Below, in pieces: positions 27,800 through 35,682 of a stretch of DNA of 64,000 nucleotides. The first letter of the stretch is position 1. Each line of letters opens with the position of its first letter. This DNA is from Euzebya pacifica (GTDB lineage Bacteria > Actinomycetota > Nitriliruptoria > Euzebyales > Euzebyaceae). Below the pieces are notes generated by a model that did no database searches, was not told the origin of the DNA, and was given only the letters and a program-made list of their open reading frames with translations. Location of the stretch: the NCBI RefSeq assembly GCF_003344865.1, contig NZ_CP031165.1, positions 2,919,910 through 2,983,909 on the forward strand, read 5' to 3'. The position numbers and the translations under genes were made by a program.

Positions 27800-27817
27800 A
27801 TTGATCGATCGATCAAT
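27800..27817. promoter_or_regulatory. Palindromic operator candidate 1
   Basis: ATTGATCGATCGATCAAT, a perfect 18-bp palindrome, lies 36 bases upstream of the membrane-DUF393-tetR operon start. Its centre is exactly 30 bp from that of a second copy of the 16-bp core, about three helical turns. The TetR protein encoded at the end of the operon is the obvious candidate binder. Confidence 0.75.
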
Positions 27818-27830
27818 ACGGTACACAGAG

Positions 27831-27846
27831 TTGATCGATCGATCAA
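27831..27846. promoter_or_regulatory. Palindromic operator candidate 2
   Basis: TTGATCGATCGATCAA, identical to the core of the site at 27801-27816. The 14 bases between the sites (TACGGTACACAGAG region) probably hold promoter elements of the minus-strand operon. This site also sits 13 bases after the end of the sulfurtransferase gene. Confidence 0.75.
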
Positions 27847-27859
27847 ACATCGGTCGGGG

Positions 27860-28675
27860 TCAGCCGTCGCCGGTTGCGACCGGTCGCTCGGTGTCTCGGC
27901 ACCACTGGCTCCACGACCCGACGTACAGGCGGGGCAGTCCCAGGCCGGCGTGCTCGATCGCGAGCAGGTCGTGGCAGGCCGTGACGCCGGACCCGCAGTA
28001 CACGATCGTGTCCTGCCCGGCGCCCAGCGGTGCGTAGGTGTCATGCAGCTTGGGCGGTGCACGGAACAGCCCGAGCCGGTCGAGGTTGTCGGCGAACGGC
28101 GCGTTCACGGCGCCGGGGATGTGGCCGGCAACCGGGTCGAGGGGTTCGGTCACGCCGGCGTAGCGCTCGGCGCTGCGGGCGTCGAGCACCAGTCCGCCCT
28201 GCTCGACGTGGGCCACGACGTCGTCGGCTTCGACGAGTCGATCGGTCGGCCACGGACGAACCGGTACCGACACGGGCGCGACGTGAGGTGGTGGGCCGGT
28301 CTCCAGCGGCTCGGCCCAGCCGTCGAGGCCACCGTCGAACACGGCGGCCTCCTGCCCGAGGACGCGCAGGAGGTACACCAGCCGGGCGGCGGAAGCGCCG
28401 CCTTCCCGGTCGTAGGCCACCACCGCGTCGTCGGGCCCGATGCCCATCGCGCCGAGCTCCGTGGCGAACACCTCCGGGGTCGGCAGCGGGTGGCGGCCGT
28501 CTCCCGGCTCCATCGGGCGGGCGGTCACCCGGTCCCGCATCAGCAGGCGGGCCCCGGGGAGGTGCCCTTCGGCGAAGGTCGCGGCAGCGGAGGCGACGTC
28601 ACCCGCTTCGACCTGCACGAGGATGGCGTCACGAGGCAGGGCGGCAGCGGTGGCCGCGGTCACGATCGGTCCCAT
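27860..28675 (-). CDS. Two-domain rhodanese sulfurtransferase
   Basis: 271 residues, the usual length for tandem-rhodanese 3-mercaptopyruvate/thiosulfate sulfurtransferases. The N-terminal inactive domain includes LVQVEAGDVASAAATFAEGH and VVAYDREGGASAARL. The C-terminal domain has LVLDARSAERYAGV and the catalytic loop VYCGSGVTACHDLLA, with the persulfide-forming Cys in CGSGVTA. It transfers sulfane sulfur to cyanide or thiol acceptors. Upstream in the same direction is a 53-residue membrane protein gene. The TetR operator palindromes begin 14 bases beyond its stop. Confidence 0.93.
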   Translation of the reverse strand: MGPIVTAATAAALPRDAILVQVEAGDVASAAATFAEGHLPGARLLMRDRVTARPMEPGDGRHPLPTPEVFATELGAMGIGPDDAVVAYDREGGASAARLVYLLRVLGQEAAVFDGGLDGWAEPLETGPPPHVAPVSVPVRPWPTDRLVEADDVVAHVEQGGLVLDARSAERYAGVTEPLDPVAGHIPGAVNAPFADNLDRLGLFRAPPKLHDTYAPLGAGQDTIVYCGSGVTACHDLLAIEHAGLGLPRLYVGSWSQWCRDTERPVATGDG

Positions 28676-28727
28676 GGCCCCGCAGTATCACCCCGGCGGT
28701 GCCGCCGGGCGAAGTGGCCGCGCCGCG

Positions 28728-28889
28728 TCAGCCGAGGCCGGCGATGATGACGAGGGCCAGGACGGCCAGGACGGTCAGCACCATCGACGAGGGATCGCTG
28801 GCCCGACGACGACCCTGCCGCATGGACGACGACTGCCCGACCCAGTACATGGGGCTGCGGCGGGTGCGGGGCGGGGTGCTGACGAGCAT
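28728..28889 (-). CDS. Very small membrane protein (53 aa)
   Basis: ATG 28889 follows ACCAGGAGGAGCGCC on the minus strand, a perfect Shine-Dalgarno. The product has a basic, Ser/Arg-rich start (MLVSTPPRTRRSPMYWVGQ) and a single C-terminal transmembrane helix (MVLTVLAVLALVIIAGLG) that reaches the stop codon, a tail-anchored layout. Family unknown. It lies 52 bases upstream of the sulfurtransferase start in the same direction. Confidence 0.7.
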   Translation of the reverse strand: MLVSTPPRTRRSPMYWVGQSSSMRQGRRRASDPSSMVLTVLAVLALVIIAGLG

Positions 28890-29022
28890 GGGCGCTCCTC
28901 CTGGTTCACGTGTCGTCGTGTGGATGGTTGATCGGCAGGGAGGTCCTGGGCGTGACCCTTCGGTGACATTCGTCCGATGGGCTGCGTGCTGGTTGCTGAC
29001 CTCTACCCCGATGAGGAGCGCC

Positions 29023-29706
29023 TCATGCACCTCCTGATACCGCGTCGATGTAGTCCTCGAGCGTGACCGGCGGCCGGTGCTCGAAGACGTCGGGCAGTGC
29101 GCGCGCCTCGACGATGCGATCGACACGGAACGTCCGATGGGCCTCCCGGAGCTCGCACCAGCCGGCGACCGTCCAGGTTCGCCCCCAGAAGAACAGCCCG
29201 AGCGGCCGGACGATGCGCTCGGTCGTGGAGCCGACGGCATCGGCGTAGGCCAGTTGCAGGCGACGACGGTCGTCGATGGCCCGACGGACCTCGGGCATCT
29301 GGGCAGTCAGCTCCAGGGTCTCGTCGAAGTTGTGGGCATACAGCGCCGTCCCGGCCACGCGATGGCGTTCGCCCTCCGGCAGGACCGTCTCGACCTTGGC
29401 AAGGGCGGACCGGGCGGCGGCGCGGAGCCCTTCGTCGGCGAAGGACTCGACCATCCGGACCCCGAGGACGATCGCCTGCACCTCCGACAGGGAGAACATC
29501 AGCGGAGGCAGGTCGAAGTTGCGGCCGAGCCGGTACCCGACGCCCGCCTCGCCCTCGACCGGCACACCCGACCCCACCAGGTCGGCGATGTCGCGATAGA
29601 TCGTGCGCTCCGACACGCCGAGGTGGTCAGCGAGCTGCTTGGCGGTCGTGACCCCACGGCGTCGTAACTCGAGGACGATCGAGAAGAGTCGATCAGCGCG
29701 TCGCAC
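29023..29706 (-). CDS. HTH and WYL-domain transcriptional regulator (YafY-like)
   Basis: About 227 residues from GTG 29706. The N-terminal DeoR-type helix-turn-helix reads RADRLFSIVLELRRRGVTTA, KQLADHLGVSERTIYRDIA. The central WYL domain (LPPLMFSLSEVQAIVLG, then AIDDRRRLQLAYAD, RIVRPLGLFFWGRTWTVAGW, and RTFRVDRIVEA) binds nucleic acids or small ligands in related proteins. Target genes are unknown. It is divergent from mycothione reductase across 225 bases, so control of that gene is possible but unproven. Confidence 0.92.
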   Translation of the reverse strand: MRRADRLFSIVLELRRRGVTTAKQLADHLGVSERTIYRDIADLVGSGVPVEGEAGVGYRLGRNFDLPPLMFSLSEVQAIVLGVRMVESFADEGLRAAARSALAKVETVLPEGERHRVAGTALYAHNFDETLELTAQMPEVRRAIDDRRRLQLAYADAVGSTTERIVRPLGLFFWGRTWTVAGWCELREAHRTFRVDRIVEARALPDVFEHRPPVTLEDYIDAVSGGA

Positions 29707-29931
29707 GGCGGAGGGCCTTTCGGTCGGGTTGTCGTGCAGCGGTCGGGTCGTGCAGGAATGTGGCGGCGGGTCGGCGTGTTCAGCGGCTGATCGCCATCCC
29801 GCGATCTGCCGTCCCCGACGGATGCAACGTCCATCATGTGACACTGCCGCTTCGGTGGCGAGCTGTCTGGGCATCACGGCGTTGCTGGTGCCAGCATCCT
29901 GTCAGCAACCATCGATCAGAGGAACCCCGAC

Positions 29932-31308
29932 GTGCCGTCCACCGCGCAGCCCCACTACGACCTCGCCATCCTGGGAACGGGTTCGGGCAACTCCATCCCC
30001 AACGAGGCGATGGAGGACTGGCGCATCGCGATCATCGAACCGGATGTGTTCGGGGGCACGTGCCTGAACCGTGGCTGCATCCCGTCCAAGATGTTCGTGC
30101 ACGCAGCCGACGTCGGCCGGACCATCCGAACGGCCGACCGATTCGGGGTGCACGGGACCTTCGAGGGAGCGGACTGGCCGGCCATCCGTGACCGGGTCTT
30201 CGGCCGCATCGACCCGATCGCCGCCGGGGGAGAGGCCTACCGCCGTGAGCTGCCGAACATCGACGTCTACGACCATCCGGCGCGCTTCGTCGGGGAGCGC
30301 ACCCTCCGCACCGGGGACACCACGCTGACCGCTGACCGGGTCGTCCTGGCAGCTGGGACCCGGCCGTTCGTCCCGACCATCGACGGGATCGACGACGTCG
30401 ACTTCCACACCTCCGACTCGATCATGCGGCTCGACGCGCTGCCCGACCGCTTGGTCGTCATCGGCGGCGGTGCGGTGGCTGCGGAGATGGCCCATGTGTT
30501 CGACGGCCTCGGCTCGTCGGTGACCATGCTGGTTCGCGGTCCGAGGCTGCTGGGGGAGGAGGAGCCCGAGATCGGCGATGCCCTCACCGAACGCTTCCGC
30601 GAGCGCGGGATCGACGTGCGGACCGCCACGGTGGCGAAGGCGGCGACCTCCTCGGGCGGCGTCGTGTCCCTGGAGCTCGACACCGGTGGGTCGCTGGACA
30701 CCGACGTGCTGCTGCTGGCGGCCGGGCGCCGCTCCAACGGGGACCGCATGGACCTGCCCGCGGGCGGGGTGACCGCGGACGCGCAGCACCGTCCGCTGGT
30801 CGACGAGTACATGCGGACCGACGCCGAGGGGGTGTGGGCGCTGGGTGACCTGGCCGCACCGCACCACGACCTGAAGCATGTCGCCAACGCTCACGCCAAG
30901 GCGATACAGCACAACCTGCTGCACCCCGACGCACCGATCGCCCCGACGCTGCCCAACCAGCCTCGCGCCACCTTCACCGACCCCGAGGTCGCCTCCGTCG
31001 GGATGCTGGAGGAGGAGGCCCGCCACACCGGCCGCCGGATCGTCGTGGGTCGACGTGACTACGCCGGCACCGCCTACGGCTGGGCCCTGGAGGACACCAC
31101 GTCCTTCGCCAAGGTCGTCGCCGACGGGGACACCCGCGAGATCCTCGGCGCCCACATCATCGGCCCCATGGCGTCGATCCTCCTCCAGCCGCTGGTGCAG
31201 GCCATGACGTTCGGCCAGACCGTCGAGCAGGTCGCCACCGGTGTCGTGTGGCCCCACCCGGCCCTCACCGAGGTGGTCGAGCAGGTGTTGCTGGAGGTTC
31301 CGGCGTAG
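29932..31308 (+). CDS. mtr: Mycothione reductase
   Basis: 458-residue pyridine nucleotide-disulfide oxidoreductase starting at GTG 29932. The FAD-binding strand is YDLAILGTGSGNSI. The redox disulfide lies in FGGTCLNRGCIPSKMFVHAA, which matches mycothione reductases in having KMFV after the CxxxxC. The NADPH site is RLVVIGGGAVAAEMAHVF. The C-terminal dimer interface ends with the active-site His/Glu in VVWPHPALTEVVEQVL. It reduces mycothiol disulfide with NADPH, maintaining the main actinobacterial low-molecular-weight thiol. Upstream is a divergent WYL regulator. Confidence 0.93.
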   Translation: MPSTAQPHYDLAILGTGSGNSIPNEAMEDWRIAIIEPDVFGGTCLNRGCIPSKMFVHAADVGRTIRTADRFGVHGTFEGADWPAIRDRVFGRIDPIAAGGEAYRRELPNIDVYDHPARFVGERTLRTGDTTLTADRVVLAAGTRPFVPTIDGIDDVDFHTSDSIMRLDALPDRLVVIGGGAVAAEMAHVFDGLGSSVTMLVRGPRLLGEEEPEIGDALTERFRERGIDVRTATVAKAATSSGGVVSLELDTGGSLDTDVLLLAAGRRSNGDRMDLPAGGVTADAQHRPLVDEYMRTDAEGVWALGDLAAPHHDLKHVANAHAKAIQHNLLHPDAPIAPTLPNQPRATFTDPEVASVGMLEEEARHTGRRIVVGRRDYAGTAYGWALEDTTSFAKVVADGDTREILGAHIIGPMASILLQPLVQAMTFGQTVEQVATGVVWPHPALTEVVEQVLLEVPA

Positions 31309-31327
31309 GGCCTGCCCGGCCGGCGGC

Positions 31328-32053
31328 CTACGCGCTGACGCGTTCGCGGGCCCCGTTCGTCGACCCGAGCGCCGTCACGAGGACGTGCATGCGTGCGGCC
31401 AGCTGCTGGATCATGTCGGTGTGGGTCTGCCGCTGTTCGTCGGCCGGCTCGGGCGTGGACCAGTGGAGGAGGGTCGTGTTCGGTCCGGTCGGCAGGTCGG
31501 CGGTCTCCCGGACGACGTCGGAGAGGGTGACCAGCAGGTCCGGCGGCGTCCGCAGGTCCTGCCACGCGGTCGGCGGGCGGTCGAGGGCACCCAGGTTGGT
31601 CTCGGTGGCCACGCGCCGAGCCATCGGCGACAGCGTCCGGTTCGCCGCCCGGCCGGCCGAGCTGGCGGGTATGTCGGAGATGGTGGCCCAGAGCCGTTCG
31701 GCGATCATCGACCGCACCCCGTGGTCGGCGCACACGAAGAGGACGTTGCGGGCGTGCAGGGGCGGGACGTGGACGATGGGCCGCGGCGTGTCCGAACGCA
31801 GCCGGAGGTAACGTCGCCGGCCGTCGCCGGTGCTGCGGATCCGCTCCAGGAGGCCGGCGGCCTGCAGGACGTTGAGGTGGTGGGCCAGCAGGTTGGAGCG
31901 GATGTCCATCGCCGTGACGATGTCCTGCGGGGTGAGGTCGCTGAGCAGCAGTGACTCGACGATGGCGAGGCGCACGGGTTCACCGAGCGCGGCGAACACG
32001 GTGCTCCTGTCGTGCAGGGCGTCGTCCATCGGCGCGAGTTCGGGCTGGTTCAT
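31328..32053 (-). CDS. ArsR-type regulator fused to a low-molecular-weight phosphatase/arsenate reductase domain
   Basis: 241 residues. The N-terminal 90 residues form a winged helix: FAALGEPVRLAIVESLLLSD, then DIVTAMDIRSNLLAHHLNVL. The following domain begins NVLFVCADHGVRSMIAERLW, where C-x5-R-S is the complete P-loop of LMW tyrosine phosphatases and thioredoxin-type arsenate reductases. A DP pair for the general acid is less clear: the DLLVTLSDVVRE region replaces it. It may sense or reduce arsenate, or act on phosphotyrosine. No arsenic pump gene is nearby, which makes arsenic resistance uncertain. Convergent with mycothione reductase, 19 bases apart. Confidence 0.88.
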   Translation of the reverse strand: MNQPELAPMDDALHDRSTVFAALGEPVRLAIVESLLLSDLTPQDIVTAMDIRSNLLAHHLNVLQAAGLLERIRSTGDGRRRYLRLRSDTPRPIVHVPPLHARNVLFVCADHGVRSMIAERLWATISDIPASSAGRAANRTLSPMARRVATETNLGALDRPPTAWQDLRTPPDLLVTLSDVVRETADLPTGPNTTLLHWSTPEPADEQRQTHTDMIQQLAARMHVLVTALGSTNGARERVSA

Positions 32054-32268
32054 GCGCAGTGCCTGCCCGTCTGGGTCCCCGTCGATCGTCGCCGCATCAC
32101 ATGATGATCCTGCCGGACGTGCATCACGCCGGGGTTACGGCCGGGGGCGATAGTGTTTCGCCCTCGTGAACACGAGGGCCTGCGGGGTCGTGTCGGGGCG
32201 GGGTCGGGTCGGCGTGGGACCAACTGGCCTGTGGAGTGGCCGCAGGGCGGTCGGCAACACTCGGTGCC

Positions 32269-32847
32269 ATGCTGGTACATCCGACTGCACAGGACCTGGA
32301 GTCACGGCTGGCGCACATCGCCGGGTCGCCGATCGACGAGGGGGTGCTGGAGATGGTCGTCCGGCGCCCGGACGTGGACGAACGAGAGGTGCTCGAGGAG
32401 GGCGAGCTGGACCTGGCGGTCGGGCTCGTCGGCGACACGTGGCACATCCGCGGGAGCCGTCGCACCGAGGACGGGTCGAGCCATCCCGACATGCAGCTGA
32501 ACGTCATGAACGCGCGGGTACTCGACGCGATCAGCGCCGGTGACCGCGAGCGCTGGCGGTGGGCGGGGGACCAGCTGATCGTCGACCTGGACCTGACCCC
32601 GGAGAACCTGCCCGCGGGGACGCGGCTGGCGCTCGGTTCCGCGGTGATCGAGGTCACCGACCAGCCCCACACCGGCTGCGCCAAGTTCGCCGACCGCTAC
32701 GGCGTCGACGCGCTGCGCTTCGTCAACACGGGAGAGGGGAAGCTGCGCCGGTTCCGTGGCCTGAACGCCAGGGTCGTGGTCCCGGGGACGATCCGTCCGG
32801 GAGACGTCGTGGTGAAGGTGACCGCCGACGAGCCGGTGGCTGCCTAG
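32269..32847 (+). CDS. MOSC domain protein
   Basis: About 192 residues from ATG 32269. The middle and C-terminus show the MOSC beta-barrel pattern: MQLNVMNARVLDAISAGDR, LPAGTRLALGSAVIEVTDQP, and the conserved Cys in HTGCAKFADRYG. MOSC proteins bind molybdenum cofactor or transfer sulfur or pyridoxal-linked groups; the small stand-alone type is poorly defined. A stable hairpin lies 45 bases after the stop. Confidence 0.87.
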   Translation: MLVHPTAQDLESRLAHIAGSPIDEGVLEMVVRRPDVDEREVLEEGELDLAVGLVGDTWHIRGSRRTEDGSSHPDMQLNVMNARVLDAISAGDRERWRWAGDQLIVDLDLTPENLPAGTRLALGSAVIEVTDQPHTGCAKFADRYGVDALRFVNTGEGKLRRFRGLNARVVVPGTIRPGDVVVKVTADEPVAA

Positions 32848-33181
32848 CTGCCGTGGTCCGGCTCGGGACTCGTGGTCGGCCCGGGACGGAGCGACGCCCC
32901 GAGCGGTGCTCGGGGCGTCGGATGGTCCGGGCCAAGAGGTGGCCGGTGATGTGGAGGTGGGTCCGCCGCCGGGCCTGTGTCGGGCCGCTCGTGGCGTCAC
33001 GGGCACGCTAACAGCCCTGTGCGACCACAAGAAGGGCGATATCGGTCGCCGAGGAGACAGGTTCGGCCGTTGTGCACACTCCTCGTGTCGACGCCGATGT
33101 GCCGAAAATGGATGTCACACCCCAGGCGTACGTTGAACACATCACATCCAGTGGTGATCAGCTCGATGGAAGGGGTAGGGG
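32848..33181. other. Intergenic region between MOSC and DUF222 genes
   Basis: About 334 bases. Besides the hairpin at 32892-32920, its right half is noticeably richer in A/T than the flanks (for example CACAAGAAGG, CGAAAATGGATG, GAACACATCACATCC near 33020-33145) and probably holds the promoter of the DUF222 gene. I see no RNA gene and no supported small ORF here. Confidence 0.5.
32892..32920 (+). terminator. Intrinsic-type hairpin after the MOSC gene
   Basis: CGACGCCCCGAG (32892-32903) pairs perfectly with CTCGGGGCGTCG (32909-32920) around loop CGGTG, a 12-bp GC-rich stem. There is no clear T-run afterwards, as is common in high-GC actinobacteria. Confidence 0.65.
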
Positions 33182-34432
33182 ATGGATCCGGGAAAGGGGC
33201 ACGAGCGCTCGGGTGGGCCACCGAGCCTGGCCGATGGTGCGGTGTTGATGGCCGATCTGGCGCGGGCCGTCGAGGTCCGCGAACGGGCGGTGAGGCAGCT
33301 CGTGTTCGCCCTCGCCGAGGTCAACCGGGCAGGAGTGGTGGAGTCGTTGGAGGGCCTGCCGCTGGACGTGCAGCTCGCGGTCGCCCACGGCTGGACCGCG
33401 GCCGAGCAGGCCATGCTGCTGGATGCAGGGGACGTGCTGGCCTCGATGCCGGCCACCACGGCGTTGTGGCAGCAGGGCCGACTGTCGTGGTCGGTCGTCC
33501 GTGACCTCGTCGGTCAGCTCCGGCGGTTCGGCCGTGACCTGCGTGCCGGCGTGGACGAGCGGATCGGTGCGTCCGACGAGCTGATCGGGGTCATGGCCCC
33601 CGAGCGGTTCGCGTGGGCGGTGGCCGAGGCCATCGACGAGCTGCGTGGCGCAACGGTCAAGGAGCGGGAGGAGGACGCGGACGCGGCCTCGACGTTCCTG
33701 TGGGTGCAGATGGGCCTGGACGGCCGTTCGAAGGTCTACGGCGAGCTCGATGCGCCCGACACAGCTGTGGTGCTCAACGGCCTTGACCGGCAGGTCGAGG
33801 CCGACGAGCGGACAGCTGAGCAGGAGGAGACGGCACGCCCGACCCGCCATGACCGGCGTCGGACGCGGGCCAAGCGGCGGGGCCGGGCGCTGGTCGGGCT
33901 GTGCGCCGACCGGCTTGCCGGACGGACCGCCGCTGGCCGGCGGGTCGACGCCAAGCCGCTTGTGGTCGTGCACGTCCCGCTCGACCGCATCTCGACGACC
34001 GCCGCCGGACGGTTGGAGGTCGCCGTCGACGGGGCGCTGCCCAGGTTGTCGGCGAGGACCGTCGAAGCCCTGGCGCGGGACGCTGACGTCCGGGCGGTCG
34101 TCATGGACGGGGCCCGACCGTTGACGGTGACCCGCAGGCTTCGGGCCGACGCGGTGCCCGAGGACACGCGCCTGGCCGTCCAGGCCCGGGACATGGGCGC
34201 CCGCGACCCCGGCGGCAGGACGAGCGCGCCGTCGTCGGAGGTCCACCACCTGACCCCCGGCCTGCACCATCCCGATCGTCTGGCGTGTGTGTCCAAGCGC
34301 GGCCACCTCCGCCTGATCCACCGCCACGGCTGGTCCGGCCACGTCGACACGACGAGCGGCTGGATCACCTGGTCCCGCGGAGACCGTCAGATCGTCACCG
34401 TCCCCTGGGGCACCCAGCTGAACCGAGCCTGA
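33182..34432 (+). CDS. DUF222 (13E12-repeat type) protein with degenerate HNH-like C-terminus
   Basis: 416 residues from ATG 33182 after GGAAGGGGTAGGGG. The N-terminal half is helical and typical of DUF222: LVFALAEVNRAGVVESLEG, GDVLASMPATTALWQQGRLS, VVRDLVGQLRRFGRDL. The C-terminal SSEVHHLTPGLHHPDRLACV and RGHLRLIHRHGW occupy the position of the HNH endonuclease motif found in many DUF222 proteins, with His residues but only part of the cysteine set. These are multi-copy actinobacterial proteins, often in accessory regions; function unknown. It opens the accessory-looking 33-36.6 kb stretch. Confidence 0.85.
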   Translation: MDPGKGHERSGGPPSLADGAVLMADLARAVEVRERAVRQLVFALAEVNRAGVVESLEGLPLDVQLAVAHGWTAAEQAMLLDAGDVLASMPATTALWQQGRLSWSVVRDLVGQLRRFGRDLRAGVDERIGASDELIGVMAPERFAWAVAEAIDELRGATVKEREEDADAASTFLWVQMGLDGRSKVYGELDAPDTAVVLNGLDRQVEADERTAEQEETARPTRHDRRRTRAKRRGRALVGLCADRLAGRTAAGRRVDAKPLVVVHVPLDRISTTAAGRLEVAVDGALPRLSARTVEALARDADVRAVVMDGARPLTVTRRLRADAVPEDTRLAVQARDMGARDPGGRTSAPSSEVHHLTPGLHHPDRLACVSKRGHLRLIHRHGWSGHVDTTSGWITWSRGDRQIVTVPWGTQLNRA

Positions 34433-34612
34433 TCTTCGGAGCCACAGAACCGCGCTCGGGCGCGGGCCTGTCGGCGTGTTCGGATTCAGCCTGCCGCGGG
34501 CGTCCCCGGCGGAGGCAGACGCTCGGGGACCTGGTCCATCGTTGCATCGGGTGGACCGATCAGCTTCGGGCGCGGTCACCGTCATACGTTGCACCCGACC
34601 GAGAGGCATCCC

Positions 34613-35365
34613 TTGAGCTCCCATCGCCAGACCTCCGACGTCCCCGATGAGGGGAACCGCGAACTTCTCATCGCCACGTTGCCCCCCGAGAACGCCAACG
34701 CGTTCGCTGAGCTGGTCGAGCCCTATCGGCGGGAACTTCGCGTGCACTGCTACCGCATGCTCGCGTCCTACGAGGATGCGCAGGACATGGTCCAGGAGAC
34801 GTTCACGAGGGCGTGGCGCCGCCGGGAGACCTTCAGGGCTCGAGCCTCCTTGCGTGCCTGGCTGTACCGGATCGCGACCAACGCCTGTCTGGATTTCCTG
34901 GACCGTCGTCCCCAACGCGCCCATCTGCCCCTGCGCGACGACGTCGGGCTCGACGAGATCACGTGGCTGCAGCCAGCCCCGGACCACATGCTGGTGGCCG
35001 TGCCTGCGGGGTCCGAGCCCGGTGAGGTGGCCGTGACCCGTGAGACCATCGAGCTGGCTTTCCTGGTAGCCGTGCAGCACCTGCCGCCCCGACAACGCGC
35101 GGTCCTGATCCTTCGCGATGTGCTCGGCTGGTCTGCGAGGGATGCCGCCTCGCTGCTCGAGGTCACTGTCGCGTCGGCGAACAGCGCCCTGCAACGCGCA
35201 CGGTCCACCCTGCGGACGCACCTGCCCGCCCCCGGATGGACTGGGCGCCCCAAAGGGGGCCCAGTAGACAGGAGCATGATCTGGTCCAGCGCTACATGCA
35301 GGCAACCGATGACCTCGACGTCGGGGCGCTCAAGGCGCTGTTCCACGAGGACCTGCGCTTCGTGA
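34613..35365 (+). CDS. ECF RNA polymerase sigma factor, sigma2-sigma4 part (frameshifted from its SnoaL domain)
   Basis: Start TTG 34613 after GAGAGG; an in-frame TTG at 34589 is also possible. Sigma region 2 is clear (FAELVEPYRRELRVHCYRML, YEDAQDMVQETFTRAWRR, LRAWLYRIATNACLDFL). So is region 4 (LPPRQRAVLILRDVLGWSAR, DAASLLEVTVASANSALQRA). ECF factors of this type (SigG/SigJ-like) normally continue into a SnoaL-like domain in the same chain. Here the frame departs after LRTHLPAPG, and the expected continuation (DWAPQRGPSRQEHDLVQRYM) is in another frame starting at 35236. A one-base shift in the C-run near 35228-35233 explains this. The residues after about 35235 in this frame are likely meaningless. 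Confidence 0.85.
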   Translation: MSSHRQTSDVPDEGNRELLIATLPPENANAFAELVEPYRRELRVHCYRMLASYEDAQDMVQETFTRAWRRRETFRARASLRAWLYRIATNACLDFLDRRPQRAHLPLRDDVGLDEITWLQPAPDHMLVAVPAGSEPGEVAVTRETIELAFLVAVQHLPPRQRAVLILRDVLGWSARDAASLLEVTVASANSALQRARSTLRTHLPAPGWTGRPKGGPVDRSMIWSSATCRQPMTSTSGRSRRCSTRTCAS

Positions 35366-35682
35366 TGCCACCGAATCCGGGCGTGGTTGTCGGTCGCGAT
35401 GCGTGCGTGCAGCGTTGGGTGGCCGGCGGGTTCGGCTCACCGGAGGTCGGCGAGTTCCGCACCCGTGTGACGGGCGCGAACCTCCAGCCAGCAGTGGTCA
35501 ACTACCTGCGCGAACCCGGGAAGGACACCTTCACGCTGTTCGCCGTCGACGTGCTGACCATACGCAACGGCCTCGTGACGCAGGTCACGGCGTTCGGTGT
35601 CGACGCGCTGGAACCGTTCGACCTCCCCCGCACGCTCGACAGTGCTGCTCCGCGGTCAGGGATCGAGGGAGAGGACCGATGA
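35236..35682 (+). CDS. SnoaL-like C-terminal domain of the ECF sigma factor (separate frame)
   Basis: 148 residues from ATG 35236: DWAPQRGPSRQEHDLVQRYM, then DLDVGALKALFHEDLRFVMP and TFTLFAVDVLTIRNGLVTQ, a typical NTF2/SnoaL fold as found at the C-terminus of SigJ-type ECF factors. No Shine-Dalgarno precedes the ATG and the sequence aligns naturally as the continuation of the sigma gene. I therefore read it as a frameshifted part of one gene: a mutation, a sequencing error in a homopolymer, or a programmed shift. Its stop overlaps the start of the lactonase-like gene (ATGA, 35679-35682). Confidence 0.78.
   Translation: MDWAPQRGPSRQEHDLVQRYMQATDDLDVGALKALFHEDLRFVMPPNPGVVVGRDACVQRWVAGGFGSPEVGEFRTRVTGANLQPAVVNYLREPGKDTFTLFAVDVLTIRNGLVTQVTAFGVDALEPFDLPRTLDSAAPRSGIEGEDR

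Noticed and set aside
33182-34432. Mobile-element transposase
   Set aside because: The gene has DUF222/13E12 features and an HNH-like end, not a transposase or integrase domain, and there are no terminal inverted repeats. I found no insertion sequence in the window.
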